Positions 36,439 to 48,107 are shown, counted from the stretch's first letter. The stretch is 64,000 nt of DNA from Dichotomocladium elegans (GCA_025716815.1 JAIXMN010000010.1:868001-932000); one strand, 5' to 3'. Notes: generated from the letters alone by a model not told the origin. Numbers and translations are program-made.

Positions 36439-38076
36439 ATGTCGCAAGAACTCTCTAAGAACGTCGCTGACATGAGCATCAAGGAGATTGAACCCTCTTC
36501 CCACAAGGTTGCGGCCCAGAATGTAACGCCCTGGGAAGTCGAGGGTGCAGTAGTCGACGGTGTCCAGCAGGCCATTGATTATAATAAGCTCATTGAGCAA
36601 TTCGGCACGCGACCTATTGATGATGCTATACTCAAACGATTCGAGGCCCTGACCGGCCGCAAACCCCATATTCTCTTGCGCAGAGGTACCTTCTTTTCAC
36701 ATAGGTACAGAACAAATATCACCTTTTCGAAGCCATTTTTAATTGGTCAATCCTCTCTTCTTTTCCCTCTCGTTCTGACGCACTATCTGCTCTTTTTCGT
36801 AGAGAGCTGAGCCGTATCCTTGATCGATTTGAACAAAAAAAGCCTTTCTACTTGTATACCGGCCGTGGTCCTTCTAGTGATTCCATGCATTTGGGTCACA
36901 TGGTGCCGTTTGTCTTTTGTCAGTAAGTCGGAGAAGACATAATGATCAAAACTGGGGAGTCCAACAGTTGCCTCATAGGTGGCTCCAGGAGGTTTTTGAC
37001 GTCCCAATTGTTATCCAATTGACCGACGACGAAAAGTTCTTGTTCAAACAAAACTTGACTATTGAGAAGGCTCACCAATTCTCTGTCGAAAACGCTAAAG
37101 ATATTATTGCTTGCGGTTTCAATCCCGAGAAGACCTTTATTTTCTCTGATTTGGATTTTGTTGGGTATGTCGAAGGGCTTCTCATGGTGGTAGTGATTAA
37201 CTTAGTGAGTTTGGCACTAGCGGCGCTTTCTATCAGAATGTGATCCGCATCTCGCGGTGCATCACTGCGAACCAGTCAAAGGCCACCTTCGGTTTCAAGG
37301 ATACGTAAGTGAGCTGAGAATATGCAAAGGAAGAATTCTCTTTGTCTAACAGGAAGGAAAAAAGCGACTGCATCGGCAAGCTCCACTTTGTGGCTGTTCA
37401 GGCTGCTCCCTCATTCTCTAACTCGTTCCCTCAAATCTTTGGTACCAAGAAGGATATCCCTTGCTTGATTCCCTGCGCCATTGATCAAGACCCGTATTTC
37501 CGCTTGACCCGTGATGTGGCCACGCGCCTCAAGTACCCAAAGCCGTGCTTGATCCACGCCCGCTTCTTCCCTGCGCTCCAGGGTCCACAGACGAAGATGA
37601 GTGCCTCGATTGACACCTCAGCCATTTTCTTGACTGATACACCAAACCAAATCAAGAACAAGGTATGTCATCTAAAATACAAGGGGGCGCAGAAGCTATT
37701 CGTTTGCACGATATTAACTTCTTTTTAGATCAACAAATACGCCTTTTCTGGCGGCGGAGCTACCATCGAGGAACATCGTGCAAACGGAGGAAATCCAGAT
37801 GTCGATGTCTCATACCAATACCTCAGCTTCTTCTTGGAGGACGATGATGAATTAAAGCGCATTTATAATGTAAGTCATGCGGGTTGAGTGATAAGTTCAA
37901 ATCTAAGCCATATGTTACAGGCCTACAAGTCGGGAGAGATGATGACGGGAGAACTCAAGAAGCTCTGCATTGCAACACTGCAGCAATTTGTCGGTGATTT
38001 CCAAAAGAGACGAGCTGCTGTTACGGAAGAGACCGTCAAATACTTTATGGATCCCACACGGAAGATTGAGATTTAG
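36439..38076 (+). CDS. WRS1: Tryptophan--tRNA ligase, cytoplasmic
   Basis: This enzyme charges tRNA-Trp. The chosen start [20 protein letters not shown] is the first ATG after the T-rich leader and fits the family N-terminus. An earlier in-frame ATG at 36331 would add a low-complexity Lys/Asn segment. Class I motifs are present: [19 protein letters not shown] carries the HIGH equivalent HLGH, and [20 protein letters not shown] carries the KMSKS equivalent KMSAS. Other eukaryotic TrpRS blocks are [33 protein letters not shown], and FGFKDT. The C-terminus ends in [18 protein letters not shown]. Introns are short, for example near 36686-36806, 36922-36979, 37164-37207, 37662-37728 and 37869-37920. 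Confidence 0.95.
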
Positions 38077-38370
38077 CACTTTCATCGTATATTTCATTAG
38101 AAAAGCGGGCTGTAAAGCATACGTTGTCTGGCCAGCCGATAGACGCACCTGCTGAATAGTTGGCGTTAAAATGTGGTCAGTTTTTTAATGTGAACAACCG
38201 AAGATTAATATATGCAGCAGCACCGTTTGTTGAAACCCGGCGAAACTAATATCATCCGCCAGAGTATGGACCGTGTCTCTGGAAGGCAAAGAATGAAAAG
38301 GAGAATATGCTTCTCAAGAAATTGGATGCTTTTATTATTCTGGTGGCTCATACGCAACACTCTCTTGCCG

Positions 38371-38399
38371 TTTTCTTTTTTTTTTTTTATAAAAAAAAA
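38371..38399. repeat. T13-AT-A9 self-complementary tract upstream of the CBS-PB1 gene
   Basis: A T-run passes into an A-run, about 110 bp before the start codon of the next gene. It is the same pattern as the tracts at 5216, 20306 and 20453. Confidence 0.6.
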
Positions 38400-38508
38400 C
38401 GGAACATGCGAACTCCATTCTCCGCGGATCCTTTTTGGGATCTCTGACTTTTTATTCTCTCTCTTCTCTCTCTATTCTTTTTGCTTGAACAAGAAAGTTC
38501 CTGGCGCA

Positions 38509-41177
38509 ATGACAAAGCAATCAAATCTTCGTCCAGATTATTCTGAACATGGCAGTTCGATCAGTCGTCATCGTCAGTCCAGAAAAGACGAGGTTATTTT
38601 ATCAGGACAAATATCCTTGAGTCAAACGATTCCGTTCCTGACCCTTGCGCACTTCGCGCATTTTTTTGTACATGAATACATATATGAACATATAGGCTAT
38701 ACGGCGAAAGGCAGAACATGAACTCTCCAGAAAACGACATGGAGCGGCACGGTCAAGGCAGTCCCGCAAGATTCCAGGCACAGTCTCTGCATTGCGGCCT
38801 TCTCAAGCCTTGACTGTCAAAGAAAACCTATTGGTAGTAGAAGCCGCGCAGCTAATGGCTGCCAAGCGATGTGATTGTGTTCTGGTGGTCGATGACGAAG
38901 ATCACCTGAGCGGGATTTTCACGGTAAAAAGTCGGAAGAGACGCTCTGAGCGAAATGGGAATGCAGCCGCAGGAACTTTGTCGCTATCTAACCTTCCAAG
39001 TGAGGGTCTTTTTAGGCAAAAGATCTGGCTTACCGAGTCGTTGCAGAATCACGGGATGCTCGGTAAGCGTCTTATTTACGACGCAGCCACCCATCAACGA
39101 CGTACTAACACTAGCTGGCTGATTAGCCGGACTGTGGTATCGAAGATCATGACTGAAGGACCAATGTGCGTTACCGCCGATACCTCTGCTACGGATGCTC
39201 TCAATCTGATGGTATCACGCGGTTTCCGTCATCTGGTAAGATTTTTTTTCTTTTCTAGAGAGCCAGTGGGCGCGGTTTAGACATAAGGTTTATCTAACGA
39301 ACGGAGACAGCCCGTGTGTAACTCGGAGGGCGATATCTTTGGCTTGCTGGATATCACAAAGTGCCTCTATGAAGCGCTCGACAAAATGGAACGTGCATTC
39401 GGGTCGTCGCAGAAATTATACGACGCATTGGAAGGGATGGAGCGCGAGTGGGTAAATAGTCCTGTGGAGCTTGTGCAATACATGGAAGCACTCCGCGACC
39501 GCATGTCCTGCCCCGACCTCAGCTCCGTGCTTGACGGTACTGCACCAGCAGAGGTCACCGTAAAGACAAACATCAAAGATGCGGCACGGACAATGAAGGA
39601 ACATCACACAACCGCCGTTCTAGTTGCTGACCGTGAAGGCCTTACTGGTATTTTTACAACGTAAGGAAACTCTGGGAGAAACGGAGCGAACGAGAGAGAT
39701 TGAAAGGCATACAGAAAGGATGTTGTGTTGCGAGTCATCGCAGCCGGTCTCAACCCAGAAACATGCACGGTGGGGCGAGTCATGACTCCGCACCCAGAAA
39801 CAGCTACACCTCGTACAACGATTATGGACGCGCTTCACCGAATGTACGGTAAGTTAAAGTGACATTGATCAGGCAGAGAGAAAGTGCATCTCCTTATGAA
39901 TTGAGTAGATGGTCATTTTTTGAACTTGCCTGTCCTAGAAGAGGAAAGCGTCGTAGGTATGGTCGATGTACTCAAGTTGACTTATGCCACACTGGAACAA
40001 GTAAGGATGTTTGGTACTCAGGAAACTAAGTCATGAGGACTAAGAAGTTGCGTAGATCCATAGCATAGAGGGAAACGATGGTGAAGGTAGAGAGAGAGCG
40101 AGAGAGAGAGAGAGAGAAATGGTCGCGGTCCGCGAGAAAACATGTATGCTCACTCTAAATTAAGGGCCAATGTGGTCCCGCTTTTGGGATAGTTTTGGTA
40201 TCACCGATCCGGTAGAAAGCGAATCACAGTCGTCAGACCCGCTCTCTCCAAGCCATGGGCCCCCGACGTTGAATGCAATTTCACCGGAACCATCGGCATC
40301 ATTTTCACAGCTGCAGGGTTTTCCAGAAATAACACCCAATGAGTCGGCCAGCATGGTTGCAAACAATGAAGATAGCCTATCTGGACTTTCTTCGCAGTAT
40401 CTCTCCCGGCAGAATAGCACACGTGGAGGCGGGAGCGGGAACGCAAATGGCTTCCTAGACGAAAACATGTTCGCCTTTAAGTTTACCTCGGACGGTGGCA
40501 AGACTCATCGATTCACATCACCCATCAATAACTACAGTCAGCTTCTAGAGACAATACGCCGCAAGGTCATTGGCGAACATATTCCTTCTGAAGCCGATAA
40601 TAATGAACATGAGGACTGGCTGACAGTGTCTTATCTTGATGATGAAAATGACCAGGTGTTGATCACGTCGGATGCAGATCTTCTGGATTCTGTCCATCTC
40701 GCACGGAAACTGGGAGAAGATCGAGTAAAGCTTTTTGTGCATGATGCAAGCAAACCCGAGGCTCCGAGAAACATCCCGCAAGCGGAAACACCAATCCGTA
40801 TCGAGACATCATCGCATCTATACCGAAATGGGCCGGTGGCATCACCCGTACCTGAGAAATTAGTACTACAGCCACAATCCTCATTTGTAGAGAGCGAGTC
40901 AGCCAAAGAACGTGTAAGCAGCCCTCGCCCCCATAGCCGTGCAGGTACCAGTACCGTTCGCCCTGGTAGTGCGAGCAGTGGCGGTCGGAAGCGCAGATCA
41001 AAACGGTACTCGCGAAGGATGATGTATTCGGACAGTGAAGATGATTACAGTGCAACTCACTCCAGTGAGATAACCGGTATTCCTCAAGAATTAATGCTAC
41101 CGGCAGCCATTGCATTTCTGGGTGTGGTCATCTTGGGTGTGTTTGCTTACTCACGGGTGAGCCCACGCCACCGATAA
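38509..41177 (+). CDS. MUG70: CBS- and PB1-domain protein with C-terminal membrane anchor (Mug70-like)
   Basis: The start is MTKQSNLRPDYSEHGSSISR. Four CBS repeats follow in two Bateman pairs. The first pair has LTVKENLLVVEAAQLMAAKR, VVDDEDHLSGIFT, KIMTEGPMCVTADTSATDAL, and GDIFGLLDITK. The second has VKTNIKDAARTMKEHHTTAV, LTGIFTTKDVVLRVIAAGLN, VMTPHPETATPRTTIMDALH, and VVGMVDVLKLTYATLE. A Ser-rich linker leads to a PB1 domain (MFAFKFTSDGGKTHRF, DDENDQVLITSDADLLDSV). The end is a single hydrophobic span (LMLPAAIAFLGVVILGVFAY). CBS pairs usually sense adenine nucleotides and PB1 mediates protein pairing. The fungal family is conserved but its role is poorly known. An (AG)n run lies in the intron near 40088-40120. 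Confidence 0.88.
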
Positions 41178-41481
41178 GCTTACTAGCAGCAGGCATATTC
41201 CGCCGATATGATTTTGCCTTAAACCCATCTACTATTCATTCTATACATATAAATATATACAGCAAATAATAGAAAATGATGCTCTCTCTCTTCCCCCCCC
41301 ATCTATTGTCTTTGTGATCGCTGCTAAATCCAGCTGGTGACATGTATAATTAGTATGCTTCTTCATACTGTGCGTAAAAGTAAGATTCGATATTTTATTA
41401 TTGATGATGATGAACGCGGGAAGGAGGTCGTAAAATACGTATACGGAAATAAAGGTATGAGGTGAGTGAGGATGGTACATT
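41178..41481. other. Convergent 3' region, CBS-PB1 gene / small secreted protein gene
   Basis: No gene is seen. A/T-rich sequence with ATAAATATATACAGCAAATAATAG near 41250 could hold polyadenylation signals. Confidence 0.4.
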
Positions 41482-41721
41482 CTAAGGATCGTCGCCAAGC
41501 TCCTTGTCTTCGCGATCGCCATCCTGTTCATCATTTTCATCATGCCCTTCTTTGTCGCCGTCTTGTTCATCATTGTCCTTATGACGGTGTCCGTGATGAT
41601 GGCCGGGTGTTCTTGCTACGAGGTGCTGGCTTACACCATTGGATCCTTCCTGGACGGGCGTCGCGTTAGAAGCGATGGCGAACAAGACAGCAGTAGAGAT
41701 CAGCAAGAGTGAGGTGCGCAT
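41482..41721 (-). CDS. Small secreted His/Asp/Glu-rich protein
   Basis: It is 79 residues without an intron. The N-terminus MRTSLLLISTAVLFAIASNA is a clear signal peptide with likely cleavage after NA. The mature part contains the His cluster GHHHGHRHK and two acidic repeats, NDEQDGDKEGHDE and NDEQDGDRED. The frame is also supported by a TATA-like TATATATAAA about 60 bp upstream on the same strand. Composition suggests metal or polycation binding outside the cell. No family is recognised; a cell-wall or effector-like role is speculation. Confidence 0.6.
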   Translation of the reverse strand: MRTSLLLISTAVLFAIASNATPVQEGSNGVSQHLVARTPGHHHGHRHKDNDEQDGDKEGHDENDEQDGDREDKELGDDP

Positions 41722-41773
41722 GGTTCAGATGAGATGTTGATGTTTTACTTCGGTAGATGGTACCGATTTATGG

Positions 41774-41790
41774 GCTTTATATATATCTTC
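41774..41790 (-). promoter_or_regulatory. TATA-like box of the small secreted protein gene
   Basis: The complement reads GAAGATATATATAAAGC, about 55-65 bp before the start codon at 41721. Confidence 0.45.
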
Positions 41791-41985
41791 ACTTCCTCGT
41801 TGGAATGTAGGAGGTGGCCACGATGGGTTAGAGAATTCAACAATGCCTGAGGTTCATAACGAAAACTTCCCCAGCAGTGGTAGATGGTCCCTGCGCATAT
41901 CCATGACCCCGCACTCCCTCCCCCTATGTCCTTTAAGCTCCCTATCCCGCCCTTCCGCCTCCGTCGTCAACACCTCCGCTTTATA

Positions 41986-43297
41986 ATGACTTTTCCGGCT
42001 TGGGATGCAGTCATTCTCGCAATCGGTGCGGCTGCATTTGCAGCAAATAACGGTCCAATTTCTTGTATAATTAATTCAGTCGCCAGGCAGTCAAACCTGC
42101 GATGTAACACTGCCTCATCAGAGGTGATAACATCTGGTTCGGCAAAGCATTCACAATTGAAATCGGTCAAGCGAGGAGACGACGTGATTATTATTGCCCA
42201 GCGCCGGTCTGAACTTGACATTGCCGCCCAGGAGAAGGATGTAAATCGGGTGAAGAAGGGGTAGGGAAGGGGTATGTGCGAGAATGTCATTTAGGCATTG
42301 TGCCATGTGAACATGGATGCAGTTTATGATGTCAGGTACACAAAGTCCATCGCGACCGACGCATTGTCTCGGTAAGCGCAGATGTCACGGAGTACCAAGA
42401 CGTTGTCCGGGCATTTGATGAGGCCAAACTCCACATGGGCAGAGGTCCAGAAATTATCTGTTGTTGTGCCGGTATGATGAGAGGGGGTAATGTTTGAGCA
42501 GGGGGGATGGTGGGGAAGAAAGAAAAGGGCGTGGGGATGGGGGAAGCAAGGAGTTCTAGGGGTCTCTGGAATGAAAATTCTGACTTTCTGCGTCCTGTGG
42601 GTTTTCTTCTTCCAGGCATAACATCTCCAAATTTATTTTGTGATCACACAATCGAAGACTTTGAGTATCATCCAAGTCTGGACTACCTGGGGTAACTACA
42701 CGTGTGGCACATGTTATGGCGCGGTGGTTCATGGCTCGGACGGCTTCGTCAGAGAGGGGGCGCGCGCGGAAAACCAGGGATGCTGGTTTTCCCAAAAGCC
42801 AAAGTTGATCTTTTGTGTGTCGTCCATCGGAGGACTAATTGGCCTTGCCGGTTATTCTGCCTGTCCTTCCCACAAAGTCTGCCCTGCCGCAAACTGGCAG
42901 ATAGCCTGAGGAATGAACTCAGGAATCCAGGTACATCTTTTCTTCCTGAAAATATTGATCCGCCTGTTTCGTTACCGAAGTAAAACGTCACTTTCCACCT
43001 TACTTCATTTTCTGTCTTATTTCTCTTACTCCCGTATGAAAGACGTAGAACCTAACGAAACCCAAGATCACCAAAACACTTTGGGTTCGTGTGACCCTAT
43101 GCCAGTCCATGGATTGCAGCAAAAGCTCTAATCAAAGGCTAAAACCCTACAACGAATATAAGCAATGCTGATTTAGGTGTTCTTATTCCCGTCTTTCAAG
43201 GTCTTGATGCTAGTTATCGTATGATCACCACCGGATTTGTCGGGAGCGCTACCCGCGGCATTAACACATCCAGCAGCTATATATTAGATTTGATTTC
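41986..43297 (+). pseudogene. TSC10: Decayed 3-ketodihydrosphingosine reductase (SDR, TSC10/KDSR-like)
   Basis: The remnant starts MTFPAWDAVILAIGAAAFAA, the membrane-anchor type N-terminus of Tsc10. It continues through VITSGSAKHSQL, where the family has the NAD(P)-binding TGGSSGxG, then VIIIAQRRSELD. Next come VSVSADVTEYQDVVRAFDEA, IICCCAG, DYLG, FCVSSIGGLIGLAGYSA, and (after a frame change near 42870-42890) LADSLRNELRN. Farther on, MITTGFVG and TSSSYILD, the Tsc10 C-terminal block, appear at about 43220-43297 in yet another frame. The glycine motif is lost, the catalytic Tyr of YxxxK reads Cys in one frame, and frames are broken. The gene once reduced 3-ketosphinganine in sphingolipid synthesis at the ER; an intact copy should exist elsewhere. 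Confidence 0.78.
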
Positions 43298-44264
43298 AGA
43301 GCATTCTTAGTCAGGTGGTAAACACTATCCAATTAATCGCAGTAATAACTAATCCCATTGTGCCAAATATGGGTCTCCAGCCTATTGGATCTATTTACGC
43401 CCTCTATGCAGATCGTATTGTCAAAAGCGCTACTTGGACAGCCTGTGGTCAGTGACAGGAAGATGGGAGACGAGCCCAAGTGTAACGCTACACAGCAGCA
43501 TGATATTTCGCTGATCAATGTGAAGGGTGAAAAAAAAAATAGTAATGCGTGCCCGAGAAAAAGTGCAAGTTGAAGCGTTGTGACCGAATCATGATCCCAT
43601 ACTAGCACTACAAATGCAATGTTTTCTTGGTTTGTTGATTTTCGAGTGTTAAGCATTGAGCGCTTTGACAAGGGGGAGTGTATAAGTTGAAGAAAGGAAA
43701 AAAACAGGCTGTGCGTGGCTGTTAATTATGTGAGCGCGTGGTTTCTCTGCGTGCTGTCGGAGCGGAGCAGAGAAAAAAAAAACAGAGGGGAGACACCTAG
43801 GTAGATCACTGCCATCTTTTGTCTGCCTGTATTACCTCTCCCAGACTGTTCCAAATGAAGTTCGGTTGTACTACTCTAAAATTTTCAGAGACACCAGCGG
43901 TTTTCCTGTTTTCTCTCTCTCTCTCTCTCTCTCTTTCTTCTTTGCCTCAATACTCATTTGTACATATTTTCCTCCCCCCTCCCTCTACCCTGCTCTTTTG
44001 GCTTGATCAGATACATACACGTCTGCAACAACGCGTAAACTCGATAGCATCATCGAGAAACAAAAAAAGAAAGAATCCAGCAGCCCGTGCCCCTTAATAT
44101 TTCAGCTACTTGCTTGTCCATACGCATCCACAACTTTAAAGTCAAATCGTCATATCAAAAGGCTACCAACAATATTCAATTTCGGATAAAAAAAATATCC
44201 TATTGCTATTAACAACAGGCGCTCAAGTCATCTAAATAATCTATATATATTTCCGTCATCAACA
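43298..44264. other. Intergenic upstream of the seven-helix protein, with (TC)n run
   Basis: A (CT)n microsatellite lies at about 43911-43937. CTATATATATTT at 44241-44252 precedes the next start codon by about 15 bp, so it may be leader rather than a TATA box. No gene is seen. Confidence 0.45.
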
Positions 44265-45405
44265 ATGTATTCACCCGATACCTATGAAACCGTTGCCGAG
44301 GTGATCAGCGTGGCATGCGTCACTGTGCTGGCATTGTTATTCGGCCGCAAGGTGGCTAGCATTGAAAAACCGGTCTATTATCTTCGCGGACTTAAGCTGA
44401 CGATCTACGGTGCCACGTGGGCCTTTGCAATTATTGCTTGCATGGCGAACTCTACGAACAATGCCAACATGACCTCCTGCAGGCTCAGCTTGTACAACTG
44501 GATTGTCATCTATACCTCCATCAAGGTCTCTCTGTACCTCTATTTGATTGAAAAGGTATAAAAAAGAGGAGGCAGGCGTCGCCGATGATGGATAGAGAGA
44601 GAATGGCTTTTTTTTATTGCTCCCTTTATTGACAAGGAAATATCTACATATATAACTCTCCGCCGTCATTCTCATAGATCTATATTCTCTCGGTCCCCCA
44701 AACGGCACGGATCCGAACGCCCATGTACCTCATCATCACTAGCCTGTTGGTACCTTATGCAGGTCTGATTGGTCTTCAGGTGGTCTATCAGATCAACCAC
44801 GTAAACCCTACATACCCCTACCACTGCACGATTGGTCTCGAATTGCCTGCTTCTGTCACGACGCTCGCCTACGATATCGTCCTTTCGCTGCTGTACACCG
44901 CCATTTTTGTAAAATACAGCTATTTCCCGAATACGGCTCAAAAGACAACGCATATGTCTGCAGCCTTGAGCGCTATTGCTCTACGTAGTATCGCTGTTAC
45001 TGCTGGAGCGATCCTGAACTCGGTCGTCAACTATTGCATCCTCATTAGTCTCAATGGGCAAGAGCGAGGGTTACTTGCCCTAAGCGTGTGCTCTGTCGTA
45101 AGTCATCCAACACCCAGCACACTAGCGAATATCTCTCTCCCTGCTTGCTGATGTTCACGTCTTCTTAACTTCTAGACAAATACGCTTCTAATTGGTGTCG
45201 TTCACTGGGGTCAGTAGAAACAGAGAATGAAATCAGCACACGCAAATACTAAAATCATCCATCTTTTTTACTTGATACAGTATCAAGCCATCCCTCCGAG
45301 TTCCAATGCACGAAGGCTCTCCACAGAGCCGTCATCGAAAAACCCATGAGGCTTGAAATCAAACAACATCAAGAAGTCGTTGTCCTTTCAGAATTGGCCC
45401 AATAA
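44265..45405 (+). CDS. Orphan seven-transmembrane, GPCR-like protein
   Basis: The start is MYSPDTYETVAEVISVACVT. Introns at about 44557-44677, 45098-45175 and 45211-45281 join LIEK to IYILSVPQTAR, SV to TNTLLIGVVHW, and VVHW to VSSHPSEF. Seven hydrophobic spans can be counted, roughly AEVISVACVTVLALLFG, LTIYGATWAFAIIACMA, NWIVIYTSIKVSLYLYLI, YLIITSLLVPYAGLIGLQ, SVTTLAYDIVLSLLYTAIF, AIALRSIAVTAGAILNS, and LALSVCSVTNTLLIGVV. Cysteines in the TM2-3 region (NMTSC) and between TM4 and TM5 (YPYHC) could pair as in many receptors. The C-terminal tail (SSHPSEFQCTKALHRAVIEK) is cytosolic and ends SELAQ. I recognise no named family; receptor function is inference from topology. Confidence 0.75.
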
Positions 45406-45890
45406 GTCGCTAAAGCCCGCCTGACACGCCATTCATCTTTCTATATATTTCATTTGATGACATCCGGCTTTCCTCCTCACCTGCATGCTTCCTGTTCTTT
45501 TTTCTTACTTCTTTCCTTACCCATACGTTGAGCGTATTTTATTCGCGACAGATTATTCTAGTATTTTTTTTTTTGGTTGGGTGATTCCCACTTCGTATGC
45601 AAACTGTCTAAAAGAAATAAACAAAACATGTACTGTGGCTTTAACCTAATCTGCAAATGCCCGTCCTTAAAACAGAGTGGGGGGGGGGAAAGAGAATCCC
45701 CCACCCCAGCACACATTAGTCCGCTGTGCATACCAGCTTCTTGCAACTGCGGGAGAGAGTTGTATCCTGGCCCTTTCCCATTACGTCGATGAAGCATTCA
45801 TCTCCTCCTTCCCAAAGTGTCTATCATGTGCTTCCTGTTTCACTAATGCGTGTGCATTCAATCTTTATGTTATATTTTCATGTTGCGTAA
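45406..45890. other. Convergent 3' region with a G10 run
   Basis: No gene is seen. A homopolymer of ten G lies near 45677-45688 and a T12 run near 45564-45575. Confidence 0.4.
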
Positions 45891-46895
45891 CTAAGACTCT
45901 GAAGCCCCAGATCTAGTTGTTTCGTTGGACCTACATGGTGGGAGATCAATTTTCATAGCTACAACATGCCTTCCTCTCCCCCACCCGGGCACACCATCAC
46001 ATACAGGCAAAAACAGTTTAAATTCAGCAGGAAGCTCTTCTTCCGCATAGAGTCTATCTGTAAAGTAGATCCGTCGCAAGCGACAGTTTGCGTGGACAGT
46101 CACCCGCAAGGTTTCGCTATAATTGGTGCCGTACGCTCGCTTAACGTAATCCGCAAGATCAAAGACGATCTGATTCCATCCTGGATCGAGTCGCATGGGC
46201 ATCGTCGTGATATAGGGCTTGACCCGTGTCACCATCTATTCAATATATGCAATGAATAAACGTAATTCCAGCTTTTCGTTTCCGATCCGAACCTGATAAT
46301 TAGATGCACGGAATCGCCTTGTGATGCCCTTGTCGTCGAGTACCTGGACTTCGAATGAAAAATATTTGCTGAGGTTCTTCACAAGGAGGACGATAAAAGG
46401 TAGTTTGATGCCTAGAGTGCGATCTGAAAGAGAGGGGCAGGAGATGTAAGTTTCAGAGAGATTGGGTGATAGGAGCTCGAGGACTTTGGAATGGATGAGA
46501 TCGTCGTCCACAATATGGATCACAGACGCGGTCGATCGGTCATCGTGATCGTTGTTGCCAACGCTCTGGTTGTTCTCATCGTTGTCCTCGTCGTTCCTAA
46601 TAGCACCAGCTGCTGTGCCATTCGGAAGTTGACGATGCCATAGTTGCAAAGGGTCGGTGCTTGTTGAAGAGTTTTGCGTGAGTTTAATGGACTTTTTTTT
46701 TTCACAACCGTTGGATCAGGGGAACGATGGGAGGAAGAGGCGTTGTTTCGAACTTTTTTGCTTTTACCCAATGCTATAAAGAATAGAAAGAAACCCGGAC
46801 TACTAGCAAGGGTATAAGAAGCATCATTTCAGAAACGTGTACTTTTGTGAAGCAGTCTTTATTGTTGATCATGCCTGGAAAGTGTTTTTGAACAT
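45891..46895 (-). CDS. CFAP20: CFAP20 (cilia- and flagella-associated protein 20 / Bug22 family)
   Basis: Exon 1 (start complement of 46893-46895) reads MFKNTFQ. The next exon gives [11 protein letters not shown], then [14 protein letters not shown]. The body holds [92 protein letters not shown], and [20 protein letters not shown]. All are near-identical to animal and algal CFAP20. Differences are an Asn/Asp-rich insertion after PNGTAAG ([11 protein letters not shown]...) and a longer tail after FLPV ending SGASES. The first intron starts with GC (CAG|GCATGA) rather than GT. In flagellates the protein sits on axonemal doublets and basal bodies. Nuclear roles are reported in animals. Moulds of this type have no flagellum, so its role here is open. 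Confidence 0.93.
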
Positions 46896-47251
46896 GTTAG
46901 CAAGAAATGGAGAACCAAAGAAGATACATTTTCCTTTCCATCTCCCACTCCCCGCTGCCCTCCCCTCCCCCCGCGTAAACAGTTACACCCACTACCCCAA
47001 TTCAGAAGCCGCACCACCTCGCGCGCCATTCGCTCTGGCGTATTTTGCATTAACCCCTTCAGAGGTCAAGTACTCATATTATCGGCCGATATTATCAGCT
47101 TCCCAAAAGTTGAGCTATAAGAGATACAGTGCATTTTTTGAATAAGGGAAATAGCTTTGCAGTATCGGCGAACGCTATTCTGATACGGGTTTATTATCGC
47201 TCCTGACACATGTCATAACACTCAACCTGTCTTCAGGCGTTGGAAGTACTT
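46896..47251. other. Left flank of palindrome 2
   Basis: No gene is seen. The last about 63 bp (from 47190, TCGCTCCTGACACATGTC onward) are repeated in direct orientation at 61468-61531, beyond the other end of the palindrome. Confidence 0.6.
47190..47251 (+). repeat. Direct repeat flanking palindrome 2 (left)
   Basis: The about 62-bp stretch ending CTTCAGGCGTTGGAAGTACT matches 61468-61531 in the same orientation with a few changes. It abuts the left arm exactly. Confidence 0.8.
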
Positions 47252-48107
47252 GAAGGAGGATCATAGGGATACTTGAAAGATGACAATTGTGCGTCTATGG
47301 AACGTCGCGACCATCAGGCTTCAGCGCACCGTCGCGAAAAGGGGATCATTTCAGACCACTGAAAATAGAGCATACGTATTCCTTGATTTCGATGAAATAA
47401 GAAGAGGCACTCGACGACTTATGGCCATGATGAAACGTCCGTTCTTTGCTTTTGCGAGATGGTCTTAGAAAGATGTTTGCTGTTGCCTACGTAAATAGCA
47501 GTGGGTCTCCCCACCCCGCAAACACCCCCACCATCGCTACTGATGGAACATTCAGCCCAAATGAACCATTTCTCAGACAACGCCCTCCTCAGAACTTCTT
47601 TCATGCAAACTTTGGGGCTATTCTACCTAGTCGTTTGATTTTTACGGCAATGAATTGCTGACATATTTTCTACTACCCGAGGTATAACGAAACACCGAGC
47701 CGATCGCCTGTCGTGGATTTATATTTGTGACAAGGTCAAGGCCTGATACAGTACGGTGAGCCCGATTTTAGTGTGGATGGTAGGGTAATGCTAGTGCTAC
47801 CGAACGGCTTGCTGTTGACCGATGGCTCTTCTCGTATATGTAACATCAGCAGGTAAGCAATATGGCGATATCACTAAATGTCCATCAGGGAGTCAAGCCT
47901 TGAGGTTCGTGGTTGTCTTCGTGCTCTGGCAGAGTTCTATCGCAGAGGGACGGTGGGTCAAGGGATACACTCATGTAGGCTAAATGTGCAAAATGGAGCG
48001 GGACAGGTAGCAGTGCTTCATATCAACCCCCCCCGCAGCTACCAAAATGGACTGACTTTTTTTTTTGTCTTTTGAAAAAGCAACTTTTTCCTATCGCATA
48101 AACAATC

